Assembly (NCBI GenBank): GCA_022824525.1
Contig: JAJDZT010000082.1
Location: forward strand, 1-35,729
DNA length: 35,729 nucleotides
From: Silicimonas sp.
Lineage (GTDB): Bacteria > Pseudomonadota > Alphaproteobacteria > Rhodobacterales > Rhodobacteraceae
Direction of reading: 5' to 3'
Within the stretch, counting starts at the first letter, position 1, and each line of letters begins with the position of its first letter. The notes below the pieces were generated by a model that was given only the letters and a program-made list of their open reading frames with translations, was not told where the DNA came from and did no database searches. Made by a program: the position numbers and the translations under genes. Shown one piece after another: positions 1 through 10,076 of the stretch.

Positions 1-1
1 C

Positions 2-139
2 TTTGCCTTCCTGTCGCCAAAGCTGGTCCGGGCCATCCTTGACGGCTGTCAGCCACCCGCGCTGACGACAAACTGGCTGCGCCGCCACGGCCTGCCCCTG
101 TCCTGGGCCGAACAGGACCGGATTGTCGCCCAGCTTTGA
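2..139 (+). CDS. Serine recombinase family protein, C-terminal fragment (cut by window start)
   Basis: This is the last 45 codons plus stop of a gene that begins outside the window. The readable tail (FAFLSPKLVRAILDG, then QPPALT, a WLRRHGLPLSW segment and a short end) resembles the C-terminal end of the large DNA-invertase/resolvase-like recombinases common in Rhodobacteraceae, where a phrase of the type 'LAFLAPDIVEAILxGxQP' precedes a short hydrophobic tail. The catalytic serine domain is not in the window, so activity cannot be judged. It lies about 170 bp from the 3' end of a tRNA-Ser gene, a typical setting for an integrated element, but no matching attachment-site repeat is visible here. 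The family call rests on the tail alone. Confidence 0.6.
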   Translation, partial: FAFLSPKLVRAILDGCQPPALTTNWLRRHGLPLSWAEQDRIVAQL

Positions 140-312
140 GCTTCCGGCACACCTCTAAGTCTACTCTGAAAAACCGTCTCCGAGACTTCTGGCGGAATCG
201 GCCCGGCCTCGCCGCCTCACGGTAGTCTCCGGATGCAAAGCCGCCCGCTAGTCCCCGGAGATACGGGACAAAATCGGCTTTGGTGAAAGCGCACGGCTGA
301 GACGGGCCTGCG

Positions 313-402
313 TGGCGGAGAGACAGGGATTCGAACCCTGGGTAGGCTTGCACCCACAACGGTTTTCGAGACCGCCCCGTTCGACCACTCCGGCACCTCT
401 CC
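313..402 (-). tRNA. tRNA-Ser (anticodon CGA)
   Basis: Read on the minus strand, a 7-bp acceptor stem GGAGAGG pairs with TCTCTCC (last pair G-T), followed by discriminator G and an encoded CCA. The anticodon stem-loop has loop CTCGAAA with anticodon CGA, reading UCG serine codons. A long variable arm, typical of class II tRNA-Ser, separates it from the T-arm, which contains GGTTCGAATCC. The length is 90 nt including CCA. The 3' end points left, towards the recombinase remnant. Confidence 0.96.
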
Positions 403-420
403 GCGGGGGTCTGGGTGCGC

Positions 421-449
421 GGAATACGTCAGGTGTATGTGCCACGCAA
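421..449 (-). promoter_or_regulatory. Candidate promoter of tRNA-Ser
   Basis: On the minus strand, TTGCGT (444-449) and TATTCC (421-426) are separated by exactly 17 nt, and the -10-like box ends 18 nt before the tRNA 5' end. Matches to the sigma-70 consensus are modest (about three of six in each box), so position and spacing are the main support. Confidence 0.3.
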
Positions 450-497
450 GATTTTTTTCGGTGCGTATCCGCTTGCGTCGCTTTGAATTCGCCCGCC

Positions 498-516
498 GTC
501 CTCTTAGGTAGAGGAC
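498..516 (+). promoter_or_regulatory. Hairpin directly upstream of a ribosome binding site
   Basis: A perfect 7-bp stem (GTCCTCT / AGAGGAC) with a 5-nt loop TAGGT ends one base before the GGAGG Shine-Dalgarno at 518-522 of the DUF2059-like gene (ATG at 529). It would form in the mRNA leader. It could influence ribosome access or mRNA stability; no function is shown by sequence alone. Confidence 0.45.
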
Positions 517-528
517 TGGAGGTGCAAG

Positions 529-1338
529 ATGATCCGTAACGTGCTGTTCTGTTTGCTTTTGCCGAGTGCTGCGTGGTCGGCAAGCCCGCAGGAACTCGAA
601 CAACTGCATGCCGCTCTGCAGACGGACGAGCTTATGGCGATCCTTTCGGAAGAAGGGATTGAGCAAGGCGAAGAGCTGCAGTCGGAGATGTTTCCGGGTC
701 GCGGCGGCATAGGATGGGCCGCGACGATCGAGCAGATCTACGCACCGGAACGACTGAGGACTGTTTTTCGAGAGGCATTCGACGATGCCCTTGTTCAAGA
801 CGATATCTCGCCACTTCTTGATTTCTATTCAGGCGAGCCCGGGGCGCTGATTGCCAAGCTCGAAGTCGAAGCGCGGCGCGCGATCATGGCCGAAGATGTC
901 GAGGAAGCGGCGCGGTCTGCTTATACCCGGATTGTCGGTGAGGAGTCGCCGCGTGTGGAACTTCTGGATCAGTTTGCAGAAATCAACGATCTGATCGACC
1001 GGAATGTCGCTGGGGCGCTGAACTCCAATCTGGCGTTTTACCGTGGCCTCGGCTCGGGAGACGGCTTCGAAATGACGGAAGACCAGATGCTTCGAGATGT
1101 TTGGGAGCAGGAGCCCGAAATACGAGAAGACACAACCGGTTGGATTTTCGGTTACATGACATTCGCGTACGAGGCGTTGAGCGATGACGAATTGCGGACG
1201 TATGTCGAAATGACCGCCACAGACGCTGGGCGCGACTTGAACCGTGCACTCTTTGCGGGGTTCGATGCCGTTTTTCTGGATGTCTCATATGCGCTGGGAG
1301 CGGCGACGGCTCAGTTTTCAGTGGGTGAAGACCTTTAG
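529..1338 (+). CDS. Secreted DUF2059-like protein
   Basis: A 269-residue protein with a short Sec-type signal peptide (hydrophobic residues about 4-17, cleavage plausible after AWSA). The mature part is acidic and alpha-helical. A stretch around residues 75-115 (FREAFDDALVQDDISPLLDFYSG..GALI) resembles the DUF2059 pattern, in which a helical pair is followed by 'FYxSxxGxxl'. DUF2059 proteins are periplasmic and of unknown function. The ATG has a strong GGAGG at 518-522 with 6-nt spacing, which fixes the start. The gene stands alone, closed by a good terminator at 1351-1379. The exact domain assignment is from memory of the family pattern. Confidence 0.75.
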   Translation: MIRNVLFCLLLPSAAWSASPQELEQLHAALQTDELMAILSEEGIEQGEELQSEMFPGRGGIGWAATIEQIYAPERLRTVFREAFDDALVQDDISPLLDFYSGEPGALIAKLEVEARRAIMAEDVEEAARSAYTRIVGEESPRVELLDQFAEINDLIDRNVAGALNSNLAFYRGLGSGDGFEMTEDQMLRDVWEQEPEIREDTTGWIFGYMTFAYEALSDDELRTYVEMTATDAGRDLNRALFAGFDAVFLDVSYALGAATAQFSVGEDL

Positions 1339-1350
1339 CGCATTATAAAA

Positions 1351-1379
1351 GGCGCTGGTTGTCTCCAGCGCCCTTTTTT
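1351..1379 (+). terminator. Bidirectional intrinsic terminator
   Basis: An 8-bp perfect stem GGCGCTGG / CCAGCGCC with a 6-nt loop, followed by C and six T's on the plus strand. On the minus strand the same stem is followed by TTTTATAAT. It lies 12 bp past the stop of the DUF2059-like gene and 20 bp past the stop of the convergent coiled-coil gene, so it probably serves both. Confidence 0.9.
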
Positions 1380-1398
1380 GTTCTGCCGATTTTTTGCC

Positions 1399-1731
1399 TC
1401 AGGCGTTGCGTGCCGCCAAGACCCGTGCAATGCCGCTTTCGCCGTCGTTTTCCCAATCGCTGTTGGGCTGGCGTGACTTCACAATGCGCGGCTGCTGGGA
1501 CTGAGGTGCCTCGCTGGGTTTGCTCTCTGCAGCCTCTGCGGGTGCCGGCTCCGGTTTCTCGTCTGCTTTGGTCTGTGCCGGGCCGTCATTGACGAGAGCT
1601 TCACCAAACTCGATGAAGCTATCGAGGTCACTGATAAGTTCTTTCAGCTCTTCGATCTCTGCTTCTTTCTTGGCGATGTCTTTTTTGTATTCCTCGCGTC
1701 GCGTCAGCGCGACTTTGATTGCGTCTGCCAT
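1399..1731 (-). CDS. Small coiled-coil protein of unknown function
   Basis: A 110-residue protein. Residues about 10-42 (RREEYKKDIAKKEAEIEELK and onward) show heptad-like spacing of hydrophobic residues in a charged background, indicating a coiled coil. Residues about 50-85 are a Pro/Ala/Glu/Lys-rich disordered linker, and the C-terminus ends GIARVLAARNA, a possible short conserved helix. There is no signal peptide or membrane segment. The ATG follows AAGGAG with good spacing, which supports real translation. It is convergent with the DUF2059-like gene and shares its terminator. I do not recognise a named family; an oligomerising adaptor role would be speculation. Confidence 0.75.
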   Translation of the reverse strand: MADAIKVALTRREEYKKDIAKKEAEIEELKELISDLDSFIEFGEALVNDGPAQTKADEKPEPAPAEAAESKPSEAPQSQQPRIVKSRQPNSDWENDGESGIARVLAARNA

Positions 1732-1903
1732 TTCCGTGCTCCTTGGTATGCCTGTCCTGTTTGTCTCGGCTTAATTCGCATCAAGACGTAAGGACTTGAG
1801 CAAAGTCGGGGCGAGATTGGGGCAGTTCGGTGTCGACACAAAATTTGCGTAACTCCGTGCGCACAAGGGAACCAGAAGACGTACCGTGCCTCAAGAAAAG
1901 TTA

Positions 1904-1931
1904 TTGAACGATGTTCTTGAACATTGTTCAA
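1904..1931. promoter_or_regulatory. 28-bp near-perfect palindrome (operator-like)
   Basis: The 13-bp arms (1904-1916 and 1919-1931) are inverted copies with one mismatch around a central TT. The element can also be read as two tandem 13-bp units, each with the pattern GAAC-N3-GTTC. It ends 21 bp before the ATG at 1953 of the downstream membrane-protein gene, so it lies in that gene's promoter or leader. It looks like a dimeric repressor site bound twice; a hairpin in the transcript is the alternative. It does not fit the alphaproteobacterial LexA pattern GTTC-N7-GTTC. Confidence 0.55.
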
Positions 1932-1952
1932 TTTTCCAATATCAATTTTTGC

Positions 1953-2843
1953 ATGGAGCAAAAGTACGAACGGCACTGGTTGGTTTTTCTGGGGATCTGG
2001 GGGCTTGCCGCACTTGCGCCTCTCGGGCTTTTTGCGCCGATTTTCGGTCGTACCTTTTCCTTGGGAAAGGGTCGCGATGGGACACGACCCGACATTTATC
2101 TTGAGTTGTTGGAGGCGGATATCATGCAGGCGGCGGTCCTTGCGATCCTGCTTGTGGCATTTCTGCAGTCTGTTCTCTGGTACGTTCGTGGTTTCAGGCG
2201 CGTAATCCTTCCGCAACTTGCTGTCTGGGTGCTTTTGGGGCTGGGGCTGGCCGCTGTGAACGTCTTCAAACCGCAGCCTCCGCCTCTAGAGTTTGGGCGC
2301 GATGGTCAAAGCTATTCCGTACCGCGCGTATTCACACCGAAATCGACGTTTCGCTCTGTTCCAAGGCTCGATCGACGTTACCCGGTGTTCAGCTTCTATG
2401 TGTGCCAACATACGGTCGAGCCTGCTTTCGGCAAAGACTGCGAGAGTACTTTGGTTCACGCCGATTGGGACCGCGCCATAGGCGAGGCTTTCGCCAACCG
2501 TACGCCCGAAACCGCGTTTGCCCATTTCCTACGTGAAAACGATGCTAAGCGTTGGCAGGACGTGGGACGGATTATCGCGCAGGGAGGAGAGTCCACCTTG
2601 ATCGAACTTCCGGAGACGTCGGACGGGCGCGCCTGGGTCAATGTTTCCTATCTCACATTGGACGAAAACGGGCATATCATACGCTTTGCGTCCTGCCGGA
2701 AAGATAAGGGCTGTTTCCATAGTTTTGAAACTGACTTTGGCTTTGTTTCCCACGCCTCACCGTTCAATGTTTCGCATCAGCCCGAAGTTCGCGCCTCGTA
2801 TGAAAGAGCTCTCGTCGCGCTCATAGAAAGTTGGGAAAGTTAG
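1953..2843 (+). CDS. Unknown protein with N-terminal membrane segments
   Basis: I chose the ATG at 1953 (MEQKYERHW), giving 296 residues, because the earlier in-frame ATG at 1911 lies inside a strong palindrome. No convincing Shine-Dalgarno precedes either start. The protein has about three hydrophobic segments (roughly residues 8-27, 50-70 and 80-100 from this start), then a soluble domain of about 190 residues with four cysteines (YVCQH, KDCES, ASCRK, KGCFH) that could form disulfides if the domain is periplasmic. The gene is AT-richer than its neighbours near the start. I do not recognise the family. The palindrome just upstream suggests dedicated control. It is followed by the rplU promoter region. 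Confidence 0.6.
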   Translation: MEQKYERHWLVFLGIWGLAALAPLGLFAPIFGRTFSLGKGRDGTRPDIYLELLEADIMQAAVLAILLVAFLQSVLWYVRGFRRVILPQLAVWVLLGLGLAAVNVFKPQPPPLEFGRDGQSYSVPRVFTPKSTFRSVPRLDRRYPVFSFYVCQHTVEPAFGKDCESTLVHADWDRAIGEAFANRTPETAFAHFLRENDAKRWQDVGRIIAQGGESTLIELPETSDGRAWVNVSYLTLDENGHIIRFASCRKDKGCFHSFETDFGFVSHASPFNVSHQPEVRASYERALVALIESWES

Positions 2844-2858
2844 GCGTCATCTTCACCC

Positions 2859-2887
2859 TTGACTTGAAAGGGCAATCTGAGGATAAG
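2859..2887 (+). promoter_or_regulatory. Candidate sigma-70 promoter of rplU-rpmA
   Basis: TTGACT (2859-2864) and GATAAG (2882-2887) are separated by 17 bp. They match five and four of six consensus positions and lie upstream of a ribosomal protein gene expected to be strongly transcribed. The leader to the rplU ATG would be about 125 nt. Confidence 0.5.
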
Positions 2888-2896
2888 CCGTGTCTC

Positions 2897-2917
2897 GGCG
2901 GGCAGGACCCGCCTTTT
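2897..2917 (+). terminator. Hairpin with short T-run ahead of rplU
   Basis: GGCGGG (2897-2902) pairs with CCCGCC (2908-2913) around loop CAGGA, followed by TTTT. It may end transcripts of the upstream membrane-protein gene (stop at 2843). If the candidate promoter at 2859-2887 is used, it would instead form a stem-loop at the very 5' end of the rplU mRNA. Confidence 0.5.
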
Positions 2918-3021
2918 CATATTGAACGACAGCCCGACCAGGGCGCGCTGTTTGAGGCGGTGATATACCGAAACGCCGGGGTGCCGGGGCCGAAGGACGC
3001 GGGAAAATGGAAGGAAATGAG

Positions 3022-3714
3022 ATGTTTGCGGTTCTGAAAACCGGCGGCAAGCAGTATCGGGTTCAAGCGGGCGATGTGCTCCGCGTTGAGAAACTCGCAG
3101 CCGACGCTGGCGAAAAAGTCCAGTTCAACGAGATTCTGATGGTGGGTTCCACCGTCGGCACGCCCCTTGTTGAAGGTGCGGCAGTGCAGGCGGACGTGAT
3201 CGACCAGATCAAGGGCGACAAGGTCATTCATTTCGTGCGCCGTCGTCGTAAGCATTCCTCGAAGCGCACCAAGGGCCATCGTCAGCAACTGACGCTGTTG
3301 AAAGTCACCGAGATCCTTGAAAAGGGCGGCGACAAGTCGGGCGTGAAAGCCGCTGTCGGCGCAGGCTCCGTTACCGCGGTTGCCGCCACTGCTGCCAAGC
3401 CAGCCAAGAAAGCGGCGCCGAAGAAGGAAGAGGCTCCTAAGGCGGAAGCAAAGAAAGCTGAACCCAAGAAGGAAGCCCCGAAGAAGGCCGCACCGAAAGC
3501 TGAAGCTGGCGCAGATGATCTCAAGCTGTTGTCGGGCGTGGGTCCGGCCCTTGAGAAGAAGCTGCATGAAGCCGGTGTCACCTCGTTTGCGCAGATCGCA
3601 GCTTGGGGACCGGAAGAGATTGCCGAGATGGACGAGAAACTTTCGTTCAAAGGCCGTATTGAGCGCGACGGGTGGGTTGAACAAGCCACGACCCTCGCCG
3701 CTGAAAAGGAGTAA
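3022..3714 (+). CDS. rplU: 50S ribosomal protein L21 with C-terminal helix-hairpin-helix extension
   Basis: Residues 1 to about 103 are a complete L21 (MFAVLKTGGKQYRV start, DVLRVEKL, a DVIDQIKGDKV segment and the basic RRRRKHSSKRTKGHRQ stretch that contacts 23S rRNA). Usual L21 is about 100-105 residues; this one has about 230. The extra part is a Lys/Ala/Pro/Glu-rich linker and then a globular tail of about 60 residues (LLSGVGPALEKKLHEAGV, IAAWGPEEIAEMD, FKGRIERDGWV) of helix-hairpin-helix type. The same tail ends NuoE in this window. The start is the ATG at 3022, preceded by AAGGA. An in-frame ATG at 3007 would add five non-conserved residues and remove the spacing to the Shine-Dalgarno. 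It is followed 6 bp later by rpmA. Confidence 0.95.
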   Translation: MFAVLKTGGKQYRVQAGDVLRVEKLAADAGEKVQFNEILMVGSTVGTPLVEGAAVQADVIDQIKGDKVIHFVRRRRKHSSKRTKGHRQQLTLLKVTEILEKGGDKSGVKAAVGAGSVTAVAATAAKPAKKAAPKKEEAPKAEAKKAEPKKEAPKKAAPKAEAGADDLKLLSGVGPALEKKLHEAGVTSFAQIAAWGPEEIAEMDEKLSFKGRIERDGWVEQATTLAAEKE

Positions 3715-3720
3715 GACCCG

Positions 3721-3990
3721 ATGGCACATAAAAAAGCAGGTGGTTCCAGCCGTAACGGCCGCGACTCAGCCGGTCGTCGCCTCGGCGTGAAGAAATTCGG
3801 TGGTCAGGCAGTGATCCCGGGTAACATTATCGTGCGCCAGCGCGGCACCAAGTGGTGGCCGGGCGAAGGCGTCGGCATGGGCAAAGACCACACGATCTTT
3901 GCAACCGTCGACGGCCGCGTGACCTTCCACAAAGGTCTCAAGGGCCGCACCTTCATTTCGGTGCTCCCGGAGGCGGTCGCCGCAGAATAA
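3721..3990 (+). CDS. rpmA: 50S ribosomal protein L27
   Basis: An 89-residue protein of normal L27 length. It begins [16 protein letters not shown], the flexible N-terminal tail that reaches the peptidyl-transferase centre, followed by [12 protein letters not shown], a [15 protein letters not shown] segment and [11 protein letters not shown]. There is no N-terminal pre-sequence of the kind cleaved in Firmicutes. It lies 6 bp after rplU, with GGAG in the rplU end serving as ribosome binding site. It is part of the conserved rplU-rpmA-obgE neighbourhood. Confidence 0.98.
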   Translation: MAHKKAGGSSRNGRDSAGRRLGVKKFGGQAVIPGNIIVRQRGTKWWPGEGVGMGKDHTIFATVDGRVTFHKGLKGRTFISVLPEAVAAE

Positions 3991-4017
3991 CCGATCCTGA
4001 TAGATCAAGTTTTAGGG

Positions 4018-4041
4018 GGGTCGGTGTCAAAACCGGCCCTT
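4018..4041 (+). terminator. Weak terminator or attenuator after rpmA
   Basis: GGGTCGGT (4018-4025) pairs with ACCGGCCC (4032-4039), including one G-T wobble, around a 6-nt loop, but only two T's follow. It may reduce transcription from the highly expressed ribosomal genes into the acetyltransferase-obgE genes. Confidence 0.35.
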
Positions 4042-4149
4042 CTGCATTTCAGAACCCCGGTTGCGTCACAAACCCGCCATACCCACATGAGATGGGAGCC
4101 CGGCGAAGACTGAAGTCGGACCCACACGAGGCCAAGAGGAGAGGCCCCC

Positions 4150-4689
4150 GTGAAGATAGATACGATAGTGAACCAACCCGTTGTCGAAACCGAACGGCTC
4201 ACCTTGCGACCTCTTCGGCGGTCGGATCGTGGCCTGCTCGAGATGTATGGTTCGGACGAGCGCGTGGCCCGCATGACGCGGTCGATCCCACATCCGCTGC
4301 CTCCCGGTGCGACGGAAGCGTTTATTCAGCGCTCACTGGCGGAAGACCGGGCTGAAGACGTGTGGGTCATGGATGCGTCCCCAAGTGATCGTGCCGAGCT
4401 TGTCGGGCTGATTGCCCTCGAGCGGATGGATCGTGAACAGTCCGAAATCGGCTATTGGGTCGCGCCTGCCTTCTGGAACACCGGATTGGCTCAGGAAGCC
4501 GTGCGGGGTCTGCTGGAGGCGAACCCGCTCGACAACCAGGCAATCTTTGCGAGTGTTTTTCAGGACAATCCGGCTTCGGCACGGGTTCTGACCAACAACG
4601 GCTTTGCCTATCTCGGTGACGCGGAAGCCTACTCTGTTGCGCGCGGTGCGACTGTGCCAACTTGGACATATCTCAAGAAGTACCGGTGA
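4150..4689 (+). CDS. GNAT-family N-acetyltransferase (RimJ/RimL type)
   Basis: A 179-residue single-domain GNAT. Recognisable parts are the N-terminal TERLTLRPLRRSD strand, the GYWVAPAFWNTGLAQEAV segment that carries the acetyl-CoA pyrophosphate-binding loop (variant of the Q/RxxGxG/A motif), and DNPASARVLTNNGF near the C-terminus, typical of RimJ/RimL-like enzymes that acetylate N-terminal amines or small molecules. The start is GTG with AGAGGAGAGG at 4135-4144 upstream. It lies between rpmA and obgE, a position where roseobacters often carry GNAT genes. The substrate is unknown; ribosomal proteins or a small-molecule amine are both possible. Confidence 0.85.
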   Translation: MKIDTIVNQPVVETERLTLRPLRRSDRGLLEMYGSDERVARMTRSIPHPLPPGATEAFIQRSLAEDRAEDVWVMDASPSDRAELVGLIALERMDREQSEIGYWVAPAFWNTGLAQEAVRGLLEANPLDNQAIFASVFQDNPASARVLTNNGFAYLGDAEAYSVARGATVPTWTYLKKYR

Positions 4690-4694
4690 TCTGA

Positions 4695-7845
<3,151 letters not shown>

Positions 7846-7882
7846 TGGTTGGGCTCTTTGGGTCTGAAAAAGGACTATTGCG

Positions 7883-9148
7883 ATGAAGGATGAACTCGAT
7901 ATCCACGCGATGATGCAAGACATCGGGGCGCGCGCAAAAGCGGCCTCGGCAGAGCTGGCATTTGCGGCGCCAGAAGCAAAATCAAAGGCACTGAACGCAG
8001 CAGCCGACGCGGTTTGGAACCAGAGGGACAGGATCATTGCCGCAAACGCAGAAGATATGGCGTTTGGTCGGGAAAAGGGGCTGTCAGATGCCATGCTTGA
8101 CCGCCTGATGTTGGACGAAACGCGCATTCAGGGGATTTGTGACAGCCTGAGAAGCGTCGCCGGGCAGGACGATCCCGTGGGGGCTGTCATGTCTGATTGG
8201 GATCGCCCATCGGGATTGAGCATTCAGCGTGTCAGGACGCCGCTCGGCGTTGTCGGCGTCATCTATGAAAGTCGCCCCAACGTAACCGCGGATGCGGGTG
8301 CGCTATGCCTGAAGGCTGGAAACGCGGTCATTCTCCGTGGTGGTTCGGAAAGCTTCCACTCCTCCGGAGCAATTCTTGAATGCTTGGCCGAAGGGCTGCG
8401 GGCCGCCGGCCTTCCCGAAGACTCGATCCAACGCGTGCCCACGCGCGACCGGGCTGCGGTCTCAGAAATGCTGACGATGACGGATCATATCGACGTTATC
8501 GTTCCGCGCGGAGGCAAAGGGTTGGTCGGCCTCGTTCAGCGCGAAGCCCGCGTTCCGGTGTTTGCCCATCTCGAAGGCATTGTGCACGTTTTTCTTGATG
8601 CCAAGGCCGATCCTGAGAAAGCACTGAAAGTCGTGCTCAACGCCAAGACACGGCGCACGGGCATCTGCGGAGCTGCCGAATGCCTTTTGATTCATGAAAG
8701 CGTTGTGGACACCATTGGCCAGACGGTCATCCGCGAACTCATTGAGAGAGGTGTTGAAGTCAGATGTGACACCACGCTCCAATCCATCGACGGGGTGAAA
8801 CCCGCCAATGCAGAAGATTGGGGGCGTGAGTACCTCGACATGATCATCGCGGCTCGTGTCGTGGGCAGCGTAGACGATGCGATTTCCCATATTCGGGAAT
8901 ACGGTTCGAACCATACTGATTGCATCATCACGGAAGATGACGAGGCTGCTGCACGGTTCTTTCAGCGTCTCGACAGCGCGATCCTCATGAGGAATGCATC
9001 AACCCAGTTCGCCGACGGGGGTGAATTTGGAATGGGCGCTGAGATCGGCATTGCCACAGGCAAAATGCATGCGCGCGGTCCGGTTGGAGCCGAACAACTC
9101 ACCAGCTTCAAATACATCGTGACTGGTGACGGAACGATCAGAAGCTGA
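7883..9148 (+). CDS. proA: Gamma-glutamyl phosphate reductase
   Basis: A 421-residue aldehyde-dehydrogenase-fold enzyme that reduces gamma-glutamyl phosphate with NADPH to glutamate semialdehyde, the second step of proline synthesis. Visible landmarks are [26 protein letters not shown], the catalytic cysteine Cys262 in [27 protein letters not shown], and the family signature [12 protein letters not shown]. The C-terminus ends [15 protein letters not shown]. It sits directly after proB. Its last 11 bp overlap tail-to-tail with chpT on the other strand. Confidence 0.97.
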   Translation: MKDELDIHAMMQDIGARAKAASAELAFAAPEAKSKALNAAADAVWNQRDRIIAANAEDMAFGREKGLSDAMLDRLMLDETRIQGICDSLRSVAGQDDPVGAVMSDWDRPSGLSIQRVRTPLGVVGVIYESRPNVTADAGALCLKAGNAVILRGGSESFHSSGAILECLAEGLRAAGLPEDSIQRVPTRDRAAVSEMLTMTDHIDVIVPRGGKGLVGLVQREARVPVFAHLEGIVHVFLDAKADPEKALKVVLNAKTRRTGICGAAECLLIHESVVDTIGQTVIRELIERGVEVRCDTTLQSIDGVKPANAEDWGREYLDMIIAARVVGSVDDAISHIREYGSNHTDCIITEDDEAAARFFQRLDSAILMRNASTQFADGGEFGMGAEIGIATGKMHARGPVGAEQLTSFKYIVTGDGTIRS

Positions 9149-9737
9149 CGGAGATGGCGTTGCCGTTCATTGTTGTTCGCACTGTCCGGCCTGCACTGCT
9201 TGCCGTTGGTGCCACTAGGGCGAAATGGACGCTGGATGCATTGATCTCGGCCGCGCTGGAGGGTGCATTGAAAAGCGTCCAAAGGGCTTCGTCAAACTTC
9301 ACGCGGTCTCCGGTGCCGAATATGCTCCAGGTGTCGCCATTGCGCGTGACCGCGACCTTACCGCCCCACGGAAGCGCTGTTTCAAAACATTGCAAAATGA
9401 GAAACGCGAGCTTCGCTTCGATCCGAAGTGTGTCTTCCGCGATGCGCCATTCCACCTTTACGCGGTTGCCTCGATACATGTCGCCGAGGACCTTTGACAC
9501 TTCACTTGTCCCAAGAATTGCGTCCTTGCTTGCCGCGCCGAAAGCAATTCGGAAAAACCGGATGCGCGCATTGGCGTTCTCGACGGACTCCGCAATAAGC
9601 GTGATTTCCGGGGCGGCCGTCACCCCGGACATGGAAAGCAATTCAACACCATTCCCGATAGCGCCGAGGGGCGAGATCAGATCGTGGCAGATGCGCGATC
9701 CGATCAACGCGTTGAGTTCAACACCGTTACTTGTCAT
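9138..9737 (-). CDS. chpT: ChpT-type histidine phosphotransfer protein
   Basis: A 199-residue protein. The N-terminal helical dimerisation/phosphotransfer region carries [19 protein letters not shown], with the phospho-acceptor His18, the hallmark of ChpT. The C-terminal part is a degenerate Bergerat-like fold without clear ATP-binding N/G boxes. In Caulobacter ChpT passes phosphate from CckA to CtrA and CpdR; in Rhodobacteraceae the CckA-ChpT-CtrA relay controls motility, gene transfer agent and other functions. It is not in an operon here: it is convergent with proA and divergent from the DUF3553 gene, with 42 bp between the two starts. The symbol is assigned on the phosphotransfer motif and length. 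Confidence 0.9.
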   Translation of the reverse strand: MTSNGVELNALIGSRICHDLISPLGAIGNGVELLSMSGVTAAPEITLIAESVENANARIRFFRIAFGAASKDAILGTSEVSKVLGDMYRGNRVKVEWRIAEDTLRIEAKLAFLILQCFETALPWGGKVAVTRNGDTWSIFGTGDRVKFDEALWTLFNAPSSAAEINASSVHFALVAPTASSAGRTVRTTMNGNAISVSF

Positions 9738-9779
9738 GTCCCGTCCTTTTCGTCTCCCCTTGAGTGTTGGTTTTGGTCC

Positions 9780-9962
9780 ATGACGCCCTTCACGTCACTT
9801 TTCGTCCCCGGAACACTCGTATCCCATCCCGACCGTCCCGACTGGGGGATTGGCCAGGTTCAAAGCAATATCGATGGGCGCATTACGGTGAACTTCCCTG
9901 ACGCTGGTAAACAGGTTATCGACGCCCGTCGTGTCCAACTCATCCCCATCTTTGACGATTAA
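9780..9962 (+). CDS. DUF3553 domain protein
   Basis: A 60-residue protein starting at ATG 9780 (MTPFTSLFVPGTLVSHPDRPDWGIGQVQS). It has a single small beta-rich domain with VxHPxxPDWGxGxVQS and a VNFxxAGK segment, the pattern of DUF3553. A similar fold occurs as the CarD/SH3-like tail of some helicases, and stand-alone copies are common in alphaproteobacteria. The function is unknown; a nucleic-acid or RNA polymerase contact is plausible from the related domains only. It is divergent from chpT and shares a 42-bp intergenic region with it. Confidence 0.8.
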   Translation: MTPFTSLFVPGTLVSHPDRPDWGIGQVQSNIDGRITVNFPDAGKQVIDARRVQLIPIFDD

Positions 9963-10076
9963 CTTGCCTTAAGTCGGATAACACAACCCAGACGAGCAAA
10001 CAATCTATAGATGCACGCAAAATGAGAATTCGGTCTGACACTTTTCCCGGTCGGTTTTTGGAAATAGAAGGCAGCG

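Noticed and set aside
312..539. A plus-strand reading frame beginning MAERQGFEPWVG over the tRNA region
   Set aside because: It is the antisense of tRNA-Ser(CGA); this frame is a well-known false gene that recurs wherever this tRNA occurs.
217..798. Long minus-strand frames across the tRNA and the start of the DUF2059-like gene
   Set aside because: They overlap a tRNA and a gene with a strong ribosome binding site, and the products show no family features.
1904..1931. LexA (SOS) box
   Set aside because: GAAC/GTTC elements are present, but the spacing between like halves is 9 nt rather than the 7 nt of the alphaproteobacterial consensus.
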